NCBI RefSeq assembly: GCF_002001125.1
Contig: NZ_MUNV01000011.1
Span: 62,001-126,000, forward strand
Length of the DNA: 64,000 bases
Direction: 5' to 3'
DNA from: Rhodanobacter sp. B04
GTDB lineage: Bacteria > Pseudomonadota > Gammaproteobacteria > Xanthomonadales > Rhodanobacteraceae
Program-made: the position numbers and the translations under genes
Notes under the pieces: model-generated
Seen by the model: the letters and a program-made list of their open reading frames with translations, nothing else
The model's database searches: none
Told to the model about the DNA's origin: nothing
Part shown: one piece after another, positions 41,123-52,863 of the stretch
How positions within the stretch are numbered: position 1 is the stretch's first letter
Layout: the number at the start of each line of letters is the position of its first letter

Positions 41123-44002
41123 ATGCACAATCCGGATCAGAACTCGATGCAGGTCGATACGGAAACGGTCGTCGCGACCAGCGAGAGCTTTTACGCGGCG
41201 CTGTCCGAAATTGGCCAGTTGCTGGTCCGTTCGCTGGCACCGTCGGTGCTTTACGAGGCCGTCATCGAGGTCCTTGAACGCCGGATCGGCGCACGCTTTG
41301 CGATGGTGGGCGAGCTGGATCGCGGCAGCGGCCGGTTCCGGCGCATAGCGCCGGCACGGGTGGCTTCTGGCATGGCGGATATCTATCCCGAAAGCATGTC
41401 GTTCTCCGTGGCGCGACCGGCGTTCTGGCAGGGCGCACCGCAACTGGAAGCCGATATCCGGCATACCCCGGGCCTGGAGATGTTCCGCCCGGCTTACGTG
41501 CGGCATGGCGTCACATCCGTTGTTGCCGTGCCGGTGCTGAAATTTGGTGAAGTCTGTGCCGGGCTGGTGATACGGTCATCGCACGCCAGCTTCTTTTCCC
41601 CGCAGATGATCGAGTTGCTGCAGCAGGTCGCGGCAAGCATCGGGCTGGGGCTGGAGGCGGATGCGCAGCGAACGCGGTTGCTGCAATCGGTGCAGGATGA
41701 GGCTCGCCAGCGCTGCGCGTTGAGATTGCTCAGCGAGATGATCAAGCTGGCCACGCACAGCGTGGACGAGCAGGTGCTGCTGGTCGATGCATGCCGTGTG
41801 GCGAGGCGTATCGGTGGTTATCAGGCGGCGTGGATCGGCCTGTTGCAGAAGGGCTCCAGCGCCACTCTGCAGTTGGCTGCCCACGACGGTCTGGATGCCG
41901 ATATCGGCACCGATGTCCAGCTCGATCTGAGTGCCCCCGAGCATGTTGACGACGCGGCCGTGGTGGCCATCGCGACGGGGCAGGCCCATATCCGCCACCG
42001 GCTGTCGTCGGATCGCATGGACTGGCCGTCGGGAGCGGGCATGGCAGCCCTGCATGCGATGCTGGCACTGCCGCTGCGGGTGGATGGGGCAATCATCGGT
42101 GTGTTCGTGATTGGCGCGGTCGGGGCGGATGCCTTCAATGCCGTGGAGGTTCAGGTCTTCTCGGAAATGACCGTCGAGCTAGGTCTGGGTATCCAGATGC
42201 AGCGTGCACGCACGGCCCGGGTCGAGGCCGAGAAAAACCTGCGGCTCAACCTGTTGCATTTCCGTACCATCCTGTCGAACCAGTACACCGGCATTCTGGT
42301 GATTTCCGAAGACAATCGGGTGAAGTTTGCCAATGAGGCTTTCTGCACCCTGTTCGGCCTGCCCGAAACACCGGCCGAGCTGGAAAACCAGTCGACGGCC
42401 ACGATCTATGACCGCCTCAGGCAGGCGTATGAGGATCCCGAACGAGAGTGGGCCAGGATCCAGCAGATCCTGGCCCGTGGCGAGCCGGTCGAGGCCGAGG
42501 AAATCTCGATGCGGGGCGGGCGCATTTTCCTGCGCGACTTCGTGCCGATCAGGATTGATGGCGTACCGCAGGGGCGGTTGTGGCAGCAACGCGACATCAC
42601 CGAACAGAAGATGCACGAGGCCAGGGTCGAGCAGTTGGCCTTTTACGATGTGGTCACCGGCCTGCCGAACCGGCGCCTGCTGTTCGAGCTGCTGGAGCAG
42701 GCGCGGGCACGGGCCGGCAGAGAGCAGTCCCAGCTCGCGGTCGGCGTGCTCGATCTGGACCGCTTCAAGAGCGTAAATGACACGATCGGGCATGGCGGCG
42801 GGGATCGTGTGCTGGCGGAGGCTGCGGCGCGGATCCTGGGCATGCTGCGCGAGGCCGATGTGCTGGCCCGCTTCGGTGGCGACGAGTTTGCGCTGGTGAT
42901 CTCCGGCCTCGACAGCCGGGAACAGCTCGATGTGATCAGCCGCTGCATCCTGCAGGCATTGCGTGCTCCATTCAACGTCATGGGCGAACAGCTGTATCTG
43001 TCGGCCAGCATCGGCTGGACCTTGTTTCCGCTGGATGGGTCCGATGCCGAAGGACTGGTGCGGCACGCCGATCTGGCGATGTATGCGGCGAAGGAGGAAG
43101 GCAAGGACCGGGGCTCGCTGTACGAGCCCGTGATGGAGCTGGAGCAACTACGCCTGCAGGCGATGCGCGAACGGATCGCGCAGGCGCTGCAGCAATCGCG
43201 CCTGGTGTTGCTGTTTCAGCCGATCGTGTTCATCGATGGCTTGCCGGGGTTGCACGGCGTGGCTGGGATGGAAGCCCTGTTGCGCTTGAACGACAACGAA
43301 CAGGGGTTGATCGAACCTGCCAACTTCATGCATGTGCTGGACGACCCTCAGCTGGCCAGGCCGATCGGTCGCTACGTGCTGGACGAGGCATTGCGGCGCT
43401 GTCAGGCCTGGATGCGTGAGGGCATCTCGATTCCGGTGTCGATCAACATCAGTACGCGCCATTTGCTGCATCCGGCGTTCTTCAGCGACATCGATGCCGT
43501 GCTCGACACGTATCCTGACGTGATGGATGTGGGTTTCGGCATCGAGGTGACCGAGACCGGCCCATCGATGGATCATTCCCACGCGAAAACCGTGATCGAG
43601 GAATGCCGGCGTCGCGGCATCCGCGTCGGCCTCGACGATTTCGGCACGGGCAGCGCGTCGCTCAGCCATATCCAGAAACTGGATATCGAGCACATCAAGC
43701 TGGACCAGAGCTTCGTGCGCAACATCCTCAGCGACGAGCGCAACATGGCGATTGCGGCCGGCGTCATCACCACCGCGCGCATGTTGGCCAAGACGGTGAT
43801 CGCCGAAGGGGTCGAGACGGCGGAGCAGGGTGATCTGCTCGCCTCGCTGGGTTGCCACCAGCTGCAGGGTTTTTCGATTTCACGGCCGATGAGGGCCGAC
43901 GCAGTGCCGGCCTGGGTTGCCGGCTGGGTGCCACCGGCTTCGTGGGGTCGACTCGTGAACGAGCGGCAGTCGCTGCTGTCCAGTCAATCCGATAATGGGT
44001 AA
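41123..44002 (+). CDS. Cyclic-di-GMP signalling protein, GAF-GAF-PAS-GGDEF-EAL
   Basis: A 959-residue sensor/regulator that may make and degrade cyclic-di-GMP. Order: GAF-like domain (about 20-185), second GAF-like (about 200-360), PAS (about 370-490), GGDEF (about 505-665) and EAL (about 690-940). The cyclase motif GGDEF is intact at residues 585-589, with the product-inhibition site READ at 576-579. The phosphodiesterase motif EAL is at 717-719, and DDFGTG, the IKLDQSFV lysine and EGVET are present, so both activities are plausible. No membrane helix is seen, so it is cytoplasmic. A PilZ gene follows 96 bp downstream. Confidence 0.93.
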   Translation: MHNPDQNSMQVDTETVVATSESFYAALSEIGQLLVRSLAPSVLYEAVIEVLERRIGARFAMVGELDRGSGRFRRIAPARVASGMADIYPESMSFSVARPAFWQGAPQLEADIRHTPGLEMFRPAYVRHGVTSVVAVPVLKFGEVCAGLVIRSSHASFFSPQMIELLQQVAASIGLGLEADAQRTRLLQSVQDEARQRCALRLLSEMIKLATHSVDEQVLLVDACRVARRIGGYQAAWIGLLQKGSSATLQLAAHDGLDADIGTDVQLDLSAPEHVDDAAVVAIATGQAHIRHRLSSDRMDWPSGAGMAALHAMLALPLRVDGAIIGVFVIGAVGADAFNAVEVQVFSEMTVELGLGIQMQRARTARVEAEKNLRLNLLHFRTILSNQYTGILVISEDNRVKFANEAFCTLFGLPETPAELENQSTATIYDRLRQAYEDPEREWARIQQILARGEPVEAEEISMRGGRIFLRDFVPIRIDGVPQGRLWQQRDITEQKMHEARVEQLAFYDVVTGLPNRRLLFELLEQARARAGREQSQLAVGVLDLDRFKSVNDTIGHGGGDRVLAEAAARILGMLREADVLARFGGDEFALVISGLDSREQLDVISRCILQALRAPFNVMGEQLYLSASIGWTLFPLDGSDAEGLVRHADLAMYAAKEEGKDRGSLYEPVMELEQLRLQAMRERIAQALQQSRLVLLFQPIVFIDGLPGLHGVAGMEALLRLNDNEQGLIEPANFMHVLDDPQLARPIGRYVLDEALRRCQAWMREGISIPVSINISTRHLLHPAFFSDIDAVLDTYPDVMDVGFGIEVTETGPSMDHSHAKTVIEECRRRGIRVGLDDFGTGSASLSHIQKLDIEHIKLDQSFVRNILSDERNMAIAAGVITTARMLAKTVIAEGVETAEQGDLLASLGCHQLQGFSISRPMRADAVPAWVAGWVPPASWGRLVNERQSLLSSQSDNG

Positions 44003-44098
44003 TGTCGTGGCTGTGTCGCCGCGGTGGTGCCGGCCGGTCGCAGCGTCTAAGATCAGTGTCATCGACCGGGCGGCAGGATCGCCTGGCAGGAGTCCAGC

Positions 44099-44452
44099 AT
44101 GAAACCCATGGCTGCCCGTCAGGGCATCATTTCACTGAAAATCAAGGATGCGGCGTCGCTGTACAACGCGTACATGCCGTTCCTCAAGCATGGTGGCCTG
44201 TTCGCGCCGACCGCGCAGGCCTATTCACTGGGCGACGAGGTGGTGCTACTGGTGACCCTGGCCGAGGAGACCGAGCGGCTGTCGGTGGTTGGCAAGGTGG
44301 TCTGGATCAGTCCGCTGGGCGCACAGGGCAACCGCACCGCAGGCATCGGCATCCACTTCAACGAGTCGAGCGATGCCGAGGCCGCACGCAGCCGCATCGA
44401 GAATATTCTTGCCGGCACGCTGAACTCCGAGCGTCCCACTCACACCATGTAA
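44099..44452 (+). CDS. pilZ: Type IV pilus PilZ-domain protein
   Basis: A 117-residue single-domain PilZ protein needed for type IV pilus assembly in relatives. It starts MKPMAARQGIISLKIKD and contains the DEVVLLVTL and GNRTAGIGIHF strands. The RxxxR arginines and the D/NxSxxG motif that bind cyclic-di-GMP are missing, as in the Xanthomonas PilZ that works by protein contact. It is separated from holB here by two genes but keeps the general position. Confidence 0.9.
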   Translation: MKPMAARQGIISLKIKDAASLYNAYMPFLKHGGLFAPTAQAYSLGDEVVLLVTLAEETERLSVVGKVVWISPLGAQGNRTAGIGIHFNESSDAEAARSRIENILAGTLNSERPTHTM

Positions 44453-44515
44453 GGACGCTATCGCGTCATCATCGCAATCCGTGGCGATAATCCGCATGGC
44501 ATCGGCCGTCAAGGC

Positions 44516-44546
44516 TTGTCGTTGTACCCATGCGCGCTGATACAAT
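44516..44546 (+). promoter_or_regulatory. Candidate promoter of the nuo operon
   Basis: TACAAT (44541-44546) is a good -10; TTGTCG (44516-44521) would be a -35 with a long 19-base spacer. The 272-bp pilZ-nuoA gap otherwise holds an inverted repeat GCGAGAT/ATCTCGC (44548-44571) just after the -10 and no gene. Confidence 0.35.
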
Positions 44547-44724
44547 GGCGAGATTCGCGAACTCATCTCGCGGAACATCGGACGTCTGCGGCTTCATGCC
44601 TGCATGCGTGGCTGAGCAGCCCATGGCCTCACGGCCTTGCCGAACCGAAGTCGCCGGACCGTGAGTCGCTGGATCAAGCTCCACGGTCACTGATGCGCCT
44701 GTTGGCGCGGAGGTAAGTTGCATC

Positions 44725-45081
44725 GTGCTTGCCGAATATTGGCCCGTTCTGTTGTTCATCGGCGTTGCCACCGGCCTCGGCCTGGTGCTGCTGGCCGTCG
44801 GCCTGCTGGCTGGCCCGCGCCGTCCCGAGGCGGAAAAACTTGCGCCCTACGAGTGCGGCTTCGAGGCATTCGAGGACGCACGCATGCGCTTCGACGTGCG
44901 CTATTACCTGCTCGCCATCCTGTTCATCATTTTCGATCTGGAAATCGCCTTCCTGTTTCCGTGGGCGGTGGTGTTCCAGCAGATCGGCATCGTCGCGCTG
45001 ATCGAGATGGCGTTGTTCCTGCTGCTGCTGGTGATCGGTTTTGCCTACGTGTGGAAGAAGGGAGCACTGGAATGGGAGTGA
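44725..45081 (+). CDS. nuoA: NADH-quinone oxidoreductase subunit A
   Basis: Membrane subunit of respiratory complex I, 118 residues with three membrane helices and the conserved loop [21 protein letters not shown], which forms part of the quinone-site link. The GTG start at 44725 is preceded by GGAGG 11 bases upstream. It heads the 14-gene nuo operon running to 59387. Confidence 0.96.
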   Translation: MLAEYWPVLLFIGVATGLGLVLLAVGLLAGPRRPEAEKLAPYECGFEAFEDARMRFDVRYYLLAILFIIFDLEIAFLFPWAVVFQQIGIVALIEMALFLLLLVIGFAYVWKKGALEWE

Positions 45082-45629
45082 TCTCCTCCATCGACAAGGT
45101 GATGCATAACCCGCAGCCGTTGAACCTTGTCGACGATATCCTGCGGCCGGCCGGCGACAACCCGGTGGTGCAGCGCGGCTTTGCCACCACCAGTGTCGAT
45201 GCGCTGATGAACTGGGCGCGCACCGGCTCGATGTGGCCGATGACGTTCGGTTTGGCCTGCTGCGCGGTCGAGATGATGCATGCCGGCGCGGCGCGACTGG
45301 ATCTGGACCGCTACGGCGTGATCTTCCGTCCCAGCCCGCGCCAGTCCGACGTGATGATCGTGGCCGGCACCCTGGTCAACAAGATGGCCCCGGCGCTGCG
45401 CAAGGTCTACGACCAGATGCCCGAGCCGAAATGGGTGATCTCGATGGGCAGCTGCGCGAACGGCGGCGGTTATTACCACTATTCCTACTCGGTGGTGCGC
45501 GGCTGCGATCGCATCGTGCCGGTGGACATCTATGTGCCGGGCTGCCCGCCCACGGCCGAAGCATTGATCCACGGCATCCTGCAGTTGCAGAAGAAGATCC
45601 GCCGCACCAGCACCATCGCGCGTTCGTGA
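45072..45629 (+). CDS. nuoB: NADH-quinone oxidoreductase subunit B
   Basis: Peripheral-arm subunit holding cluster N2, 185 residues. Ligand cysteines are in [10 protein letters not shown] (tandem Cys), [11 protein letters not shown] and VPGCPPTAE. It overlaps nuoA by 10 bp. Confidence 0.97.
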   Translation: MGVISSIDKVMHNPQPLNLVDDILRPAGDNPVVQRGFATTSVDALMNWARTGSMWPMTFGLACCAVEMMHAGAARLDLDRYGVIFRPSPRQSDVMIVAGTLVNKMAPALRKVYDQMPEPKWVISMGSCANGGGYYHYSYSVVRGCDRIVPVDIYVPGCPPTAEALIHGILQLQKKIRRTSTIARS

Positions 45630-45638
45630 GGCCCTGAT

Positions 45639-46367
45639 ATGTCCGACACACCTGCGACCTCGCTGGCCGAACGCCTCGCTGCGCGATTCGGCGACACGCT
45701 GACCGTCAGCACCCAGCGCAACGAAATCACCGCCGAGCTGGCCGCTGCCGACCTGATCGCGGTGGCCACCGCGCTGCGCGACGAACCGGGCTTCCGCTTC
45801 AGCGAGCTGATCGACCTGTGCGGCGTCGACTACCTCGGTTACGGCCAGACCGAGTGGGATACGACCGATATCTCATGGACCGGCTTCTCGCGTGGCGTGG
45901 AAGGCCAGGCGATGGGTCGCTTCGACTGGGCCCAGCGTCCGCGCGGCGACAACGAGCCGCGCCGCTTTGCCTCGGTGGTCCACCTGCTGTCGATCGAACA
46001 CAACCGCCGCCTGCGCCTGCGCGTGTTCTGCGCGGACGACAGCATGCCGGTGGTGCCGTCGCTGACCTCGGTATGGCCGGGCGTGAACTGGTTCGAGCGC
46101 GAGGCGTTCGACCTGTACGGCATCCTCTACGATGGCCACCCGGACCTGCGCCGCATCCTGACCGACTACGGTTTCGTCGGCCATCCGTTCCGCAAGGATT
46201 TCCCGCTGATCGGCAATGTCGAGGTGCGTTACGACGCCGAGCAGAAGCGGGTGATCTACGAGCCGGTGTCGATCCAGCCGCGCGTGCTGGTGCCGCGCAC
46301 CATCCGCAACGACGCCGACCTGATGCAGGCCAAGGCCGAAGCCGCCGACCACTGGCGGGAGAATTGA
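45639..46367 (+). CDS. nuoC: NADH-quinone oxidoreductase subunit C
   Basis: The 30-kDa-type peripheral subunit, 242 residues, with the signature [27 protein letters not shown] (written here across its core ERE-FDLYGI) and a C-terminal [16 protein letters not shown] tail. It is separate from nuoD, unlike the fused NuoCD of enterobacteria. Confidence 0.96.
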   Translation: MSDTPATSLAERLAARFGDTLTVSTQRNEITAELAAADLIAVATALRDEPGFRFSELIDLCGVDYLGYGQTEWDTTDISWTGFSRGVEGQAMGRFDWAQRPRGDNEPRRFASVVHLLSIEHNRRLRLRVFCADDSMPVVPSLTSVWPGVNWFEREAFDLYGILYDGHPDLRRILTDYGFVGHPFRKDFPLIGNVEVRYDAEQKRVIYEPVSIQPRVLVPRTIRNDADLMQAKAEAADHWREN

Positions 46368-46369
46368 GC

Positions 46370-47623
46370 ATGCAGGAAATCCGCAACTACACGATGAACT
46401 TCGGTCCCCAGCATCCGGCCGCGCACGGCGTGCTGCGCCTGATCATGGAGATGGACGGCGAGACCATCGTACGCGCCGATCCGCACGTGGGTCTGCTGCA
46501 TCGTGGCACCGAGAAGCTGGCCGAGTCCAAGCCGTTCAACCAGTCGATCGGTTACATGGACCGGCTCGACTACGTCTCGATGATGTGCAACGAGCACGCC
46601 TATGTGAAGGCGATCGAGAACCTGCTGGGGATCGAGGCGCCGGAACGTGCGCAGTACATCCGCACCATGTTCGACGAGATCACCCGCATCCTGAACCACC
46701 TGATGTGGATCGGCTCGAACGCACTCGATCTCGGTGCGATGGCGGTGTTCCTCTATGCGTTCCGCGAACGCGAGGAACTGATGGACGTGTACGAGGCGGT
46801 GTCGGGCGCGCGCATGCACGCGACGTATTACCGTCCCGGTGGTGTCTACCGCGACCTGCCGGCGCAGATGTCGCAGTACCGCGAGTCGCCGTGGCACAAG
46901 GGCAACGACCTCAAGCGCCTGAACAGCTGGCGCGAAGGTTCGATGCTGGATTATCTCGAGGCGTTCACCAGCGACTTCCCGTCGAAGGTGGACGAGTACG
47001 AAGACCTGCTGACGAACAACCGCATCTGGAAGCAGCGCACCGTCGGTATCGGCGTGATCAGCCCGGAGCTGGCCCAGCAGTGGGGCATGACCGGCGTGAT
47101 GCTGCGCGGTTCGGGCGTCGCCTGGGACCTGCGCAAGAAGCAGCCGTACGCGAAGTATGCCGAGATGGATTTCGACATCCCGGTCGGCGTCGGCGGCGAC
47201 TGCTACGACCGTTACCTGTGCCGCGTCGAAGAGATGCGCCAGTCGAACCGGATCATCCAGCAGTGCGTGAAGTGGCTGAAGGCGAATCCCGGCCCGGTGA
47301 TGGTCGAGAACTTCAAGGTTGCGCCCCCGTCGCGGGTCGAGATGAAGGAGGACATGGAAGCCATGATCCATCACTTCAAACTGTTCACCGAGGGCTATTG
47401 CGTGCCGGCCGGCGAGACCTATGCCGCGGTCGAGGCGCCGAAGGGCGAGTTCGGCTGCTATCTGGTTTCCGATGGCGCCAACAAGCCGTTCCGCGTGCAC
47501 CTGCGCGCACCGGGTTTTGCCCACCTGTCATCCATGGACACCATCGTGCGCGGCCACATGCTCGCCGACGTGGTGGCCATGATCGGTACCTATGACCTCG
47601 TGTTCGGCGAAGTGGATCGCTGA
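46370..47623 (+). CDS. nuoD: NADH-quinone oxidoreductase subunit D
   Basis: The 49-kDa-type subunit (417 residues) that forms the quinone site with NuoB. It starts [20 protein letters not shown]; the HGVLRL segment bears the catalytic-site His, and the LHRGTEKL and [11 protein letters not shown] blocks are conserved. Two bp separate it from nuoC. Confidence 0.97.
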   Translation: MQEIRNYTMNFGPQHPAAHGVLRLIMEMDGETIVRADPHVGLLHRGTEKLAESKPFNQSIGYMDRLDYVSMMCNEHAYVKAIENLLGIEAPERAQYIRTMFDEITRILNHLMWIGSNALDLGAMAVFLYAFREREELMDVYEAVSGARMHATYYRPGGVYRDLPAQMSQYRESPWHKGNDLKRLNSWREGSMLDYLEAFTSDFPSKVDEYEDLLTNNRIWKQRTVGIGVISPELAQQWGMTGVMLRGSGVAWDLRKKQPYAKYAEMDFDIPVGVGGDCYDRYLCRVEEMRQSNRIIQQCVKWLKANPGPVMVENFKVAPPSRVEMKEDMEAMIHHFKLFTEGYCVPAGETYAAVEAPKGEFGCYLVSDGANKPFRVHLRAPGFAHLSSMDTIVRGHMLADVVAMIGTYDLVFGEVDR

Positions 47624-47644
47624 GCCGGCACGACGGAGAAACGC

Positions 47645-48172
47645 ATGAAAGCCACCGGACATTTCGAGCAGGTCAGGAACGTCGATCCGCTCGTCGTACT
47701 CACCGACCATACCCGCCATCACATCGACGAGTGGGTGGCCAAGTTCCCGCCGGATCGCAAGCGCTCGGCGCTGATCCAGGCTTTGTTTGCCGCGCAGGAG
47801 CAGAACCAGGGCTTCCTCACCGACGAACTGATCACTGCGGTCGCCAAGTACCTCGACCTGCCGGCGGTGTGGGCGTATGAGGTTTCCAGCTTCTACTCGA
47901 TGCTGGAGACCAAGCCGGTCGGCCGCAACAACGTGGCGATCTGCACCAACATCTCGTGCTGGCTCAACGGCGCCGAAGGGCTGGTGCGTCACTGCGAGAA
48001 GAAGCTCGGCATCAAGACCGGCGAGAGCACGCCGGACGGCCGCATCTATCTGAAGCAGGAAGAGGAATGCATCGCCGCTTGCGTGTACGCGCCGGCGATG
48101 ACGGTGAATGGGCATTACCACGAGCGTCTCACCACCGAGAAGCTCGACGAAATTCTGGATGGGTTGAAATAA
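47645..48172 (+). CDS. nuoE: NADH-quinone oxidoreductase subunit E
   Basis: The 24-kDa thioredoxin-like subunit (175 residues) with the binuclear cluster N1a. Ligand cysteines lie in CTNISC and [10 protein letters not shown]. The stop overlaps the start of nuoF (TAATG). Confidence 0.96.
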   Translation: MKATGHFEQVRNVDPLVVLTDHTRHHIDEWVAKFPPDRKRSALIQALFAAQEQNQGFLTDELITAVAKYLDLPAVWAYEVSSFYSMLETKPVGRNNVAICTNISCWLNGAEGLVRHCEKKLGIKTGESTPDGRIYLKQEEECIAACVYAPAMTVNGHYHERLTTEKLDEILDGLK

Positions 48173-49497
48173 TGGCCGTCGGACCCGCCCCGCAGGAACA
48201 CCAGGTCGTCTACACGACGCTGCATTTCGACACGCCGTGGTCGATGGACAGCTATCTGCAGGTCGATGGCTACAAGGCGTGGAAGAAGATCCTCGCCGAG
48301 AAGCCCGACCCAGCCGCGCTGATCGAGGAAATCAAGAAAAGCAGCCTGCGCGGTCGCGGCGGCGCGGGTTTCCCGACCGGGCTGAAGTGGTCGTTCATGC
48401 CGAAGGGCACGATGCAGAAGTACATCCTGTGCAACTCGGACGAATCCGAGCCGGGCACGGCGAAGGATCGCGACATCCTGCGCTACAACCCGCATGCGGT
48501 GATCGAAGGTCTGGCGATCGCGTGCTACTGCACCGGTTCGACCGTGGCCTACAACTACCTGCGTGGCGAATTCCATCACGAGCCGTTCGAGCATCTCGAA
48601 GCGGCACTGAAGGAGGCTTACGCCGCCGGCTTGCTCGGCAAGAACATCCAGGGCACCGGGTTGGACGTGGACATCCACAACGCGCTCGGCGCGGGTGCTT
48701 ACATCTGCGGTGAGGAAACCGCGTTGATGGAGTCGCTGGAAGGCAAGAAGGGCCAGCCGCGCTTCAAGCCGCCGTTCCCGGCCAACTTCGGCCTGTACGG
48801 CAAGCCGACGACGATCAACAACACCGAGACCTATGCCTCGGTACCGGCGATCCTGCGCAACGGCGCCGACTGGTTCCTCAACTTGGGTAAGCCGAACAAT
48901 GGCGGCCCGAAGATCTTCTCGGTGTCCGGTCATGTCAATAACCCGGGCAACTTCGAGATCCGTCTCGGCACGTCGTTCAAGGACTTGCTGGAAATGGCCG
49001 GCGGCGTGCGCAACGGCCACAAGCTGAAGGCAGTGATTCCCGGTGGTTCCTCGATGAAGGTGCTGCCGGCCGACATCATGCTCGAGAGCACGATGGACTA
49101 CGACTGCCTGCAGAAGGCGGGTTCGGGTCTTGGTTCCGGCGCCGTGATCGTGATGGACGACACCACTTGCATGGTCAAGGTCTGCCATCGCATCTCGCGC
49201 TTCTACATGGCCGAGTCCTGTGGTCAGTGCACGCCGTGCCGCGAAGGCACCGGCTGGATGTATCGCGTGCTGACGCGCATCGTGGAAGGCAAGGGCACCC
49301 AGGACGACCTGCATCGCCTGAAGGCGATTGCCGGGCAGATCGAGGGCCACACCATCTGCGCATTCGGCGAAGCCGCGGCGTGGCCGGTGCAGGGTTTCCT
49401 CGCGCGTTTCTGGAATGAATTCGAATATTTCGTGCAGCACGGGCGCTCGATGGTTGATGACCAGCTGGCCGAAGCCAACCAGGGAGTTGCCGCATGA
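48172..49497 (+). CDS. nuoF: NADH-quinone oxidoreductase subunit F
   Basis: NADH-oxidising subunit (441 residues) that holds FMN and cluster N3. Visible are the NADH/FMN loop [13 protein letters not shown], the [20 protein letters not shown] block, and the cluster ligands [15 protein letters not shown] with a further Cys in HTICAFGE. It overlaps nuoG by ATGA. Confidence 0.97.
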   Translation: MAVGPAPQEHQVVYTTLHFDTPWSMDSYLQVDGYKAWKKILAEKPDPAALIEEIKKSSLRGRGGAGFPTGLKWSFMPKGTMQKYILCNSDESEPGTAKDRDILRYNPHAVIEGLAIACYCTGSTVAYNYLRGEFHHEPFEHLEAALKEAYAAGLLGKNIQGTGLDVDIHNALGAGAYICGEETALMESLEGKKGQPRFKPPFPANFGLYGKPTTINNTETYASVPAILRNGADWFLNLGKPNNGGPKIFSVSGHVNNPGNFEIRLGTSFKDLLEMAGGVRNGHKLKAVIPGGSSMKVLPADIMLESTMDYDCLQKAGSGLGSGAVIVMDDTTCMVKVCHRISRFYMAESCGQCTPCREGTGWMYRVLTRIVEGKGTQDDLHRLKAIAGQIEGHTICAFGEAAAWPVQGFLARFWNEFEYFVQHGRSMVDDQLAEANQGVAA

Positions 49498-51821
49498 GTG
49501 CGCAGCCCAGCAATAACACCGCGCCCGACCTGATCAACATCGAGGTCGACGGCAAGCCCACGCAGATCCGCAAGGGCGCGATGATCATCGAGGCGGCCGA
49601 CGCGATCGGCGTCGCGATCCCGCGTTTCTGCTATCACCGCAAGCTGCCGATCGCCGCGAACTGCCGCATGTGCCTGGTCGACGTGGAGATGGGCGGCAAG
49701 CTGATGCCCAAGCCGCAGCCGGCGTGTGCTACTCCAGTAGCGGAAGGCATGAAGGTGACGACGCGCTCGGACAAGGCGCTGAAGTTCCAGAAAGACGTGA
49801 TGGAGTTCCTGCTGATCAACCATCCGCTCGACTGCCCGATCTGCGATCAGGGCGGCGAGTGCGAGCTGCAGGACGTGGCGCTCGGCTACGGCCGCAGCGT
49901 GTCGCGCTACACCGAGCGCAAGCGCACCATCGCCGACGAGAACCTCGGGCCGCTGGTCGCCACCGAGATGACCCGCTGCATCCAGTGCACGCGCTGCGTG
50001 CGCTTCACCAGCGAGATTGCCGGCACCTACGAACTGGGCGGAATGAGCCGCGGCGAGAACCTGCAGATCGGCACCTATATCGGCAAGACGCTCGAGACGG
50101 AGCTGTCGGGCAATATCGTCGACGTCTGCCCGGTCGGCGCGCTGACCAACAAACCGTTCCAGTTCCAGGCGCGTGCCTGGGAGCTGATCGCCAAGCCGTC
50201 GATCGCCTATCACGACGCGCTCGGCTCCAACCTGTGGCTGCATACGCGCCGCGGCGACGTGCTGCGCACGGTCCCGCGCGACAACGAGACGATCAACGAA
50301 TGCTGGCTGTCCGATCGCGACCGCTACAGTCACCAGGGCCTGTACGCAGCCGACCGACTCCATGCACCGGAAGTGAAGCGCAATGGCCAGTGGCAGACGA
50401 CCACCTGGGAAGATGCGCTGCAGTTTGCCGGTGAGGCGCTGAAGAAGGCGCCTGGCAGCGAGCTGGGCATCCTGGTGCATCCGGCCAGCTCGAACGAGGA
50501 GGGCGATCTGCTGATGCGTCTGGCTCGTGGTCTGGGCAGCGCACACGTCGATCACCGTCTGCGTCAGCTCGACTTTGCCGACAATGCCGTGGCCAGCAGT
50601 TTCGCGTTGCCGGTTAACGACGTCGCGCAGGTCAAGGCTGCGTTGCTGGTCGGCTCCGATCTGCGTCACGAAATGCCGCTGCTCAACCATCGCCTGCATC
50701 AGGCGGTGAAGAAGGGCGCCAAGGTCTACACGGTCAACCCGGCCAGCTTCGATTTCAATTACAGCGTGGCCGGTGAGTCGATCGTCGCGCCACAGGTGTT
50801 GGTCGATGCGCTATTGGCGCTGGCCAAGGCGGCCGTGGCCGCCGGCGCGACGGCACCGGCGCCGCTGGTCGATGCGATCGACGCCGCGACTGGCGATCAG
50901 GGCGACAGCGATGCCATCGCTGCGCTGAAGTCGGGCAGTGCGGTAGTGATTCTCGGCGAAGCCGCGGTCACCCACCCGCAGGCTTCGTGGCTGCGTGCGC
51001 TGGCCCGCTTCATCGCCGACGCTACCGGCGCCGGCTACAACGAACTGCCGGTCGGTGCGAATGCCATCGGTCTGGCCAAACTCGGCGTGCTGCCGGGTAA
51101 TGGCGGACTCGACGCGCAGGCGATGCTGGCGCAGCCGCGCAAGAGCTACGTGCTGTATGGCGTCGAGCCGCCGCACGATTTCGCCGATGGCGCGGCAGCC
51201 CTGAAGGCATTGCGCAGTGCGGAGCAGGTGGTGGCGTTCAGCGCCTACGCCAGCGCCGTGTTGCGCGAAGTGGCCGACGTGATCCTGCCGATCGCGCTGC
51301 TGCCGGAAATCGACGCGACCCTGGTCAATGTCGATGGTCTGGCGCAGGGCGTCAGCGCCGGTGCCACGGCACCCGGTCAGGCCCGTCCGGGCTGGAAGGT
51401 GTTGCGTGCGCTGGGTGGTGTGCTGAAGTTGGCCGGTTTCGAGTTCGACGACCTGGCCGGCCTGCGTGATGGCATCAACGAACGTGCCGTGGTGCCGCGC
51501 AGCGGTCTGGCCGCACGTGCAGTCGCCGCCGGCCTGACCCGTCTCGCCACCTGGCCGATCTATCGTGGCGATGCGGTGTTGCGTCGTGCCACCGCGTTGA
51601 ATGCACATCCGCTCAATCGCGCCCCGGCGGTGCGCCTGAATGCGGCTGAGGCACAGCGGCTCGGTCTGGCCGATGGTGCGCAGGTGCGCATCGGCGACGT
51701 GCAGTTGCCGCTGGTCGTCGATGTGGCCGTACCGGATGGCGCGGCATGGATCGAGGCTGCCCAGGATCTCACCGCCACGCTGCCGCCGTATGGCGCGGCC
51801 ATCACCTTGAGCAAGGCATAA
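49494..51821 (+). CDS. nuoG: NADH-quinone oxidoreductase subunit G
   Basis: The 75-kDa-type subunit (775 residues) that carries several iron-sulfur clusters. The N-terminal ferredoxin region has [15 protein letters not shown] and [20 protein letters not shown], then [10 protein letters not shown] and VDVCPVGAL supply the other clusters. After these the sequence continues [15 protein letters not shown], without the extra CxxCxxxC that binds cluster N7 in E. coli. The C-terminal molybdopterin-oxidoreductase-like half has no cofactor motif. Confidence 0.96.
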   Translation: MSAQPSNNTAPDLINIEVDGKPTQIRKGAMIIEAADAIGVAIPRFCYHRKLPIAANCRMCLVDVEMGGKLMPKPQPACATPVAEGMKVTTRSDKALKFQKDVMEFLLINHPLDCPICDQGGECELQDVALGYGRSVSRYTERKRTIADENLGPLVATEMTRCIQCTRCVRFTSEIAGTYELGGMSRGENLQIGTYIGKTLETELSGNIVDVCPVGALTNKPFQFQARAWELIAKPSIAYHDALGSNLWLHTRRGDVLRTVPRDNETINECWLSDRDRYSHQGLYAADRLHAPEVKRNGQWQTTTWEDALQFAGEALKKAPGSELGILVHPASSNEEGDLLMRLARGLGSAHVDHRLRQLDFADNAVASSFALPVNDVAQVKAALLVGSDLRHEMPLLNHRLHQAVKKGAKVYTVNPASFDFNYSVAGESIVAPQVLVDALLALAKAAVAAGATAPAPLVDAIDAATGDQGDSDAIAALKSGSAVVILGEAAVTHPQASWLRALARFIADATGAGYNELPVGANAIGLAKLGVLPGNGGLDAQAMLAQPRKSYVLYGVEPPHDFADGAAALKALRSAEQVVAFSAYASAVLREVADVILPIALLPEIDATLVNVDGLAQGVSAGATAPGQARPGWKVLRALGGVLKLAGFEFDDLAGLRDGINERAVVPRSGLAARAVAAGLTRLATWPIYRGDAVLRRATALNAHPLNRAPAVRLNAAEAQRLGLADGAQVRIGDVQLPLVVDVAVPDGAAWIEAAQDLTATLPPYGAAITLSKA

Positions 51822-51826
51822 GCATC

Positions 51827-52855
51827 ATGGCTGATCAACTTATCCATCAGCTCCTGATCCCGGTGCTGTACATCGTGGCCATCGTGTTGCCGCTGATCAT
51901 CGCGGTGGCGATGTTCGTGTACTGGGAGCGCAAGGTCATCGGCTGGATGCACGTGCGCATGGGGCCGAACAAGATCGGTCCGTTCGGCCTGCTGCAGGCG
52001 TTCGCCGACGTGGTCAAGCTGCTGATCAAGGAAGTGATCCTGCCGACCAAGGCGAACCGGGCGCTGTATTACCTGGCGCCGTTGCTGGCGCTGATCCCGG
52101 CGCTGGCGGCATGGGCGGTGGTGCCGTTCAGCAGCAAGATGGTGCTGTCCAACGCGAATGCCGGCGTGCTGTACCTGCTGGCGATGACCTCGATGGGCGT
52201 GTACGGCATCATCCTGGCCGGCTGGGCCTCCAACTCGCGCTACGCACTGCTCGGTGCGATGCGTTCGGCCGCGCAGGTGATCTCGTATGAACTGGCGATG
52301 GGTCTGTGCCTGGTCTGCGTGCTGGTGCTGGCCGGTTCGTTGAACCTCACCGACATCGTCAACGCACAGGCGGGCCACAAGGGCCTGTTCGGCTGGTTCT
52401 GGCTGCCGCTGCTGCCGGTGTTCGTGATCTATTTCATCTCCGGCGTGGCCGAGACCAACCGCGCGCCGTTCGACGTGGCCGAGGGCGAGTCGGAAATCGT
52501 CGCCGGTTTCCACGTGGAGTACTCCGGTTCGGCCTTCGCGATCTTCTTCCTGGCCGAATACGCCAACATGATCCTGGTCAGCTTCCTGGCCGCGATCCTG
52601 TTCATGGGCGGCTGGCTGTCGCCATTCCCCGATACGTGGGGCTTCATCGGCCAGGGCGGCTTCATCTGGCTGTTCATCAAGGCGTTCCTGTTCGCCTTCC
52701 TGTTCCTGTGGTTCCGCGCCACCTTTCCGCGCTACCGCTATGACCAGATCATGCGGCTGGGCTGGAAGGTGTTCATCCCCATCGCCATCGTGTGGGTTCT
52801 CGTGGCCGGCTGCATGAAGTACTACGGCCTGGTCAGCATCGGCACGGGGGTCTGA
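51827..52855 (+). CDS. nuoH: NADH-quinone oxidoreductase subunit H
   Basis: Membrane subunit (342 residues, eight predicted helices) at the junction with the peripheral arm. Conserved loops are [41 protein letters not shown] (both with quinone-channel acidic residues) and [13 protein letters not shown]. The ATG at 51827 follows nuoG by 5 bp. Confidence 0.96.
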   Translation: MADQLIHQLLIPVLYIVAIVLPLIIAVAMFVYWERKVIGWMHVRMGPNKIGPFGLLQAFADVVKLLIKEVILPTKANRALYYLAPLLALIPALAAWAVVPFSSKMVLSNANAGVLYLLAMTSMGVYGIILAGWASNSRYALLGAMRSAAQVISYELAMGLCLVCVLVLAGSLNLTDIVNAQAGHKGLFGWFWLPLLPVFVIYFISGVAETNRAPFDVAEGESEIVAGFHVEYSGSAFAIFFLAEYANMILVSFLAAILFMGGWLSPFPDTWGFIGQGGFIWLFIKAFLFAFLFLWFRATFPRYRYDQIMRLGWKVFIPIAIVWVLVAGCMKYYGLVSIGTGV

Positions 52856-52863
52856 AGAAAGCC

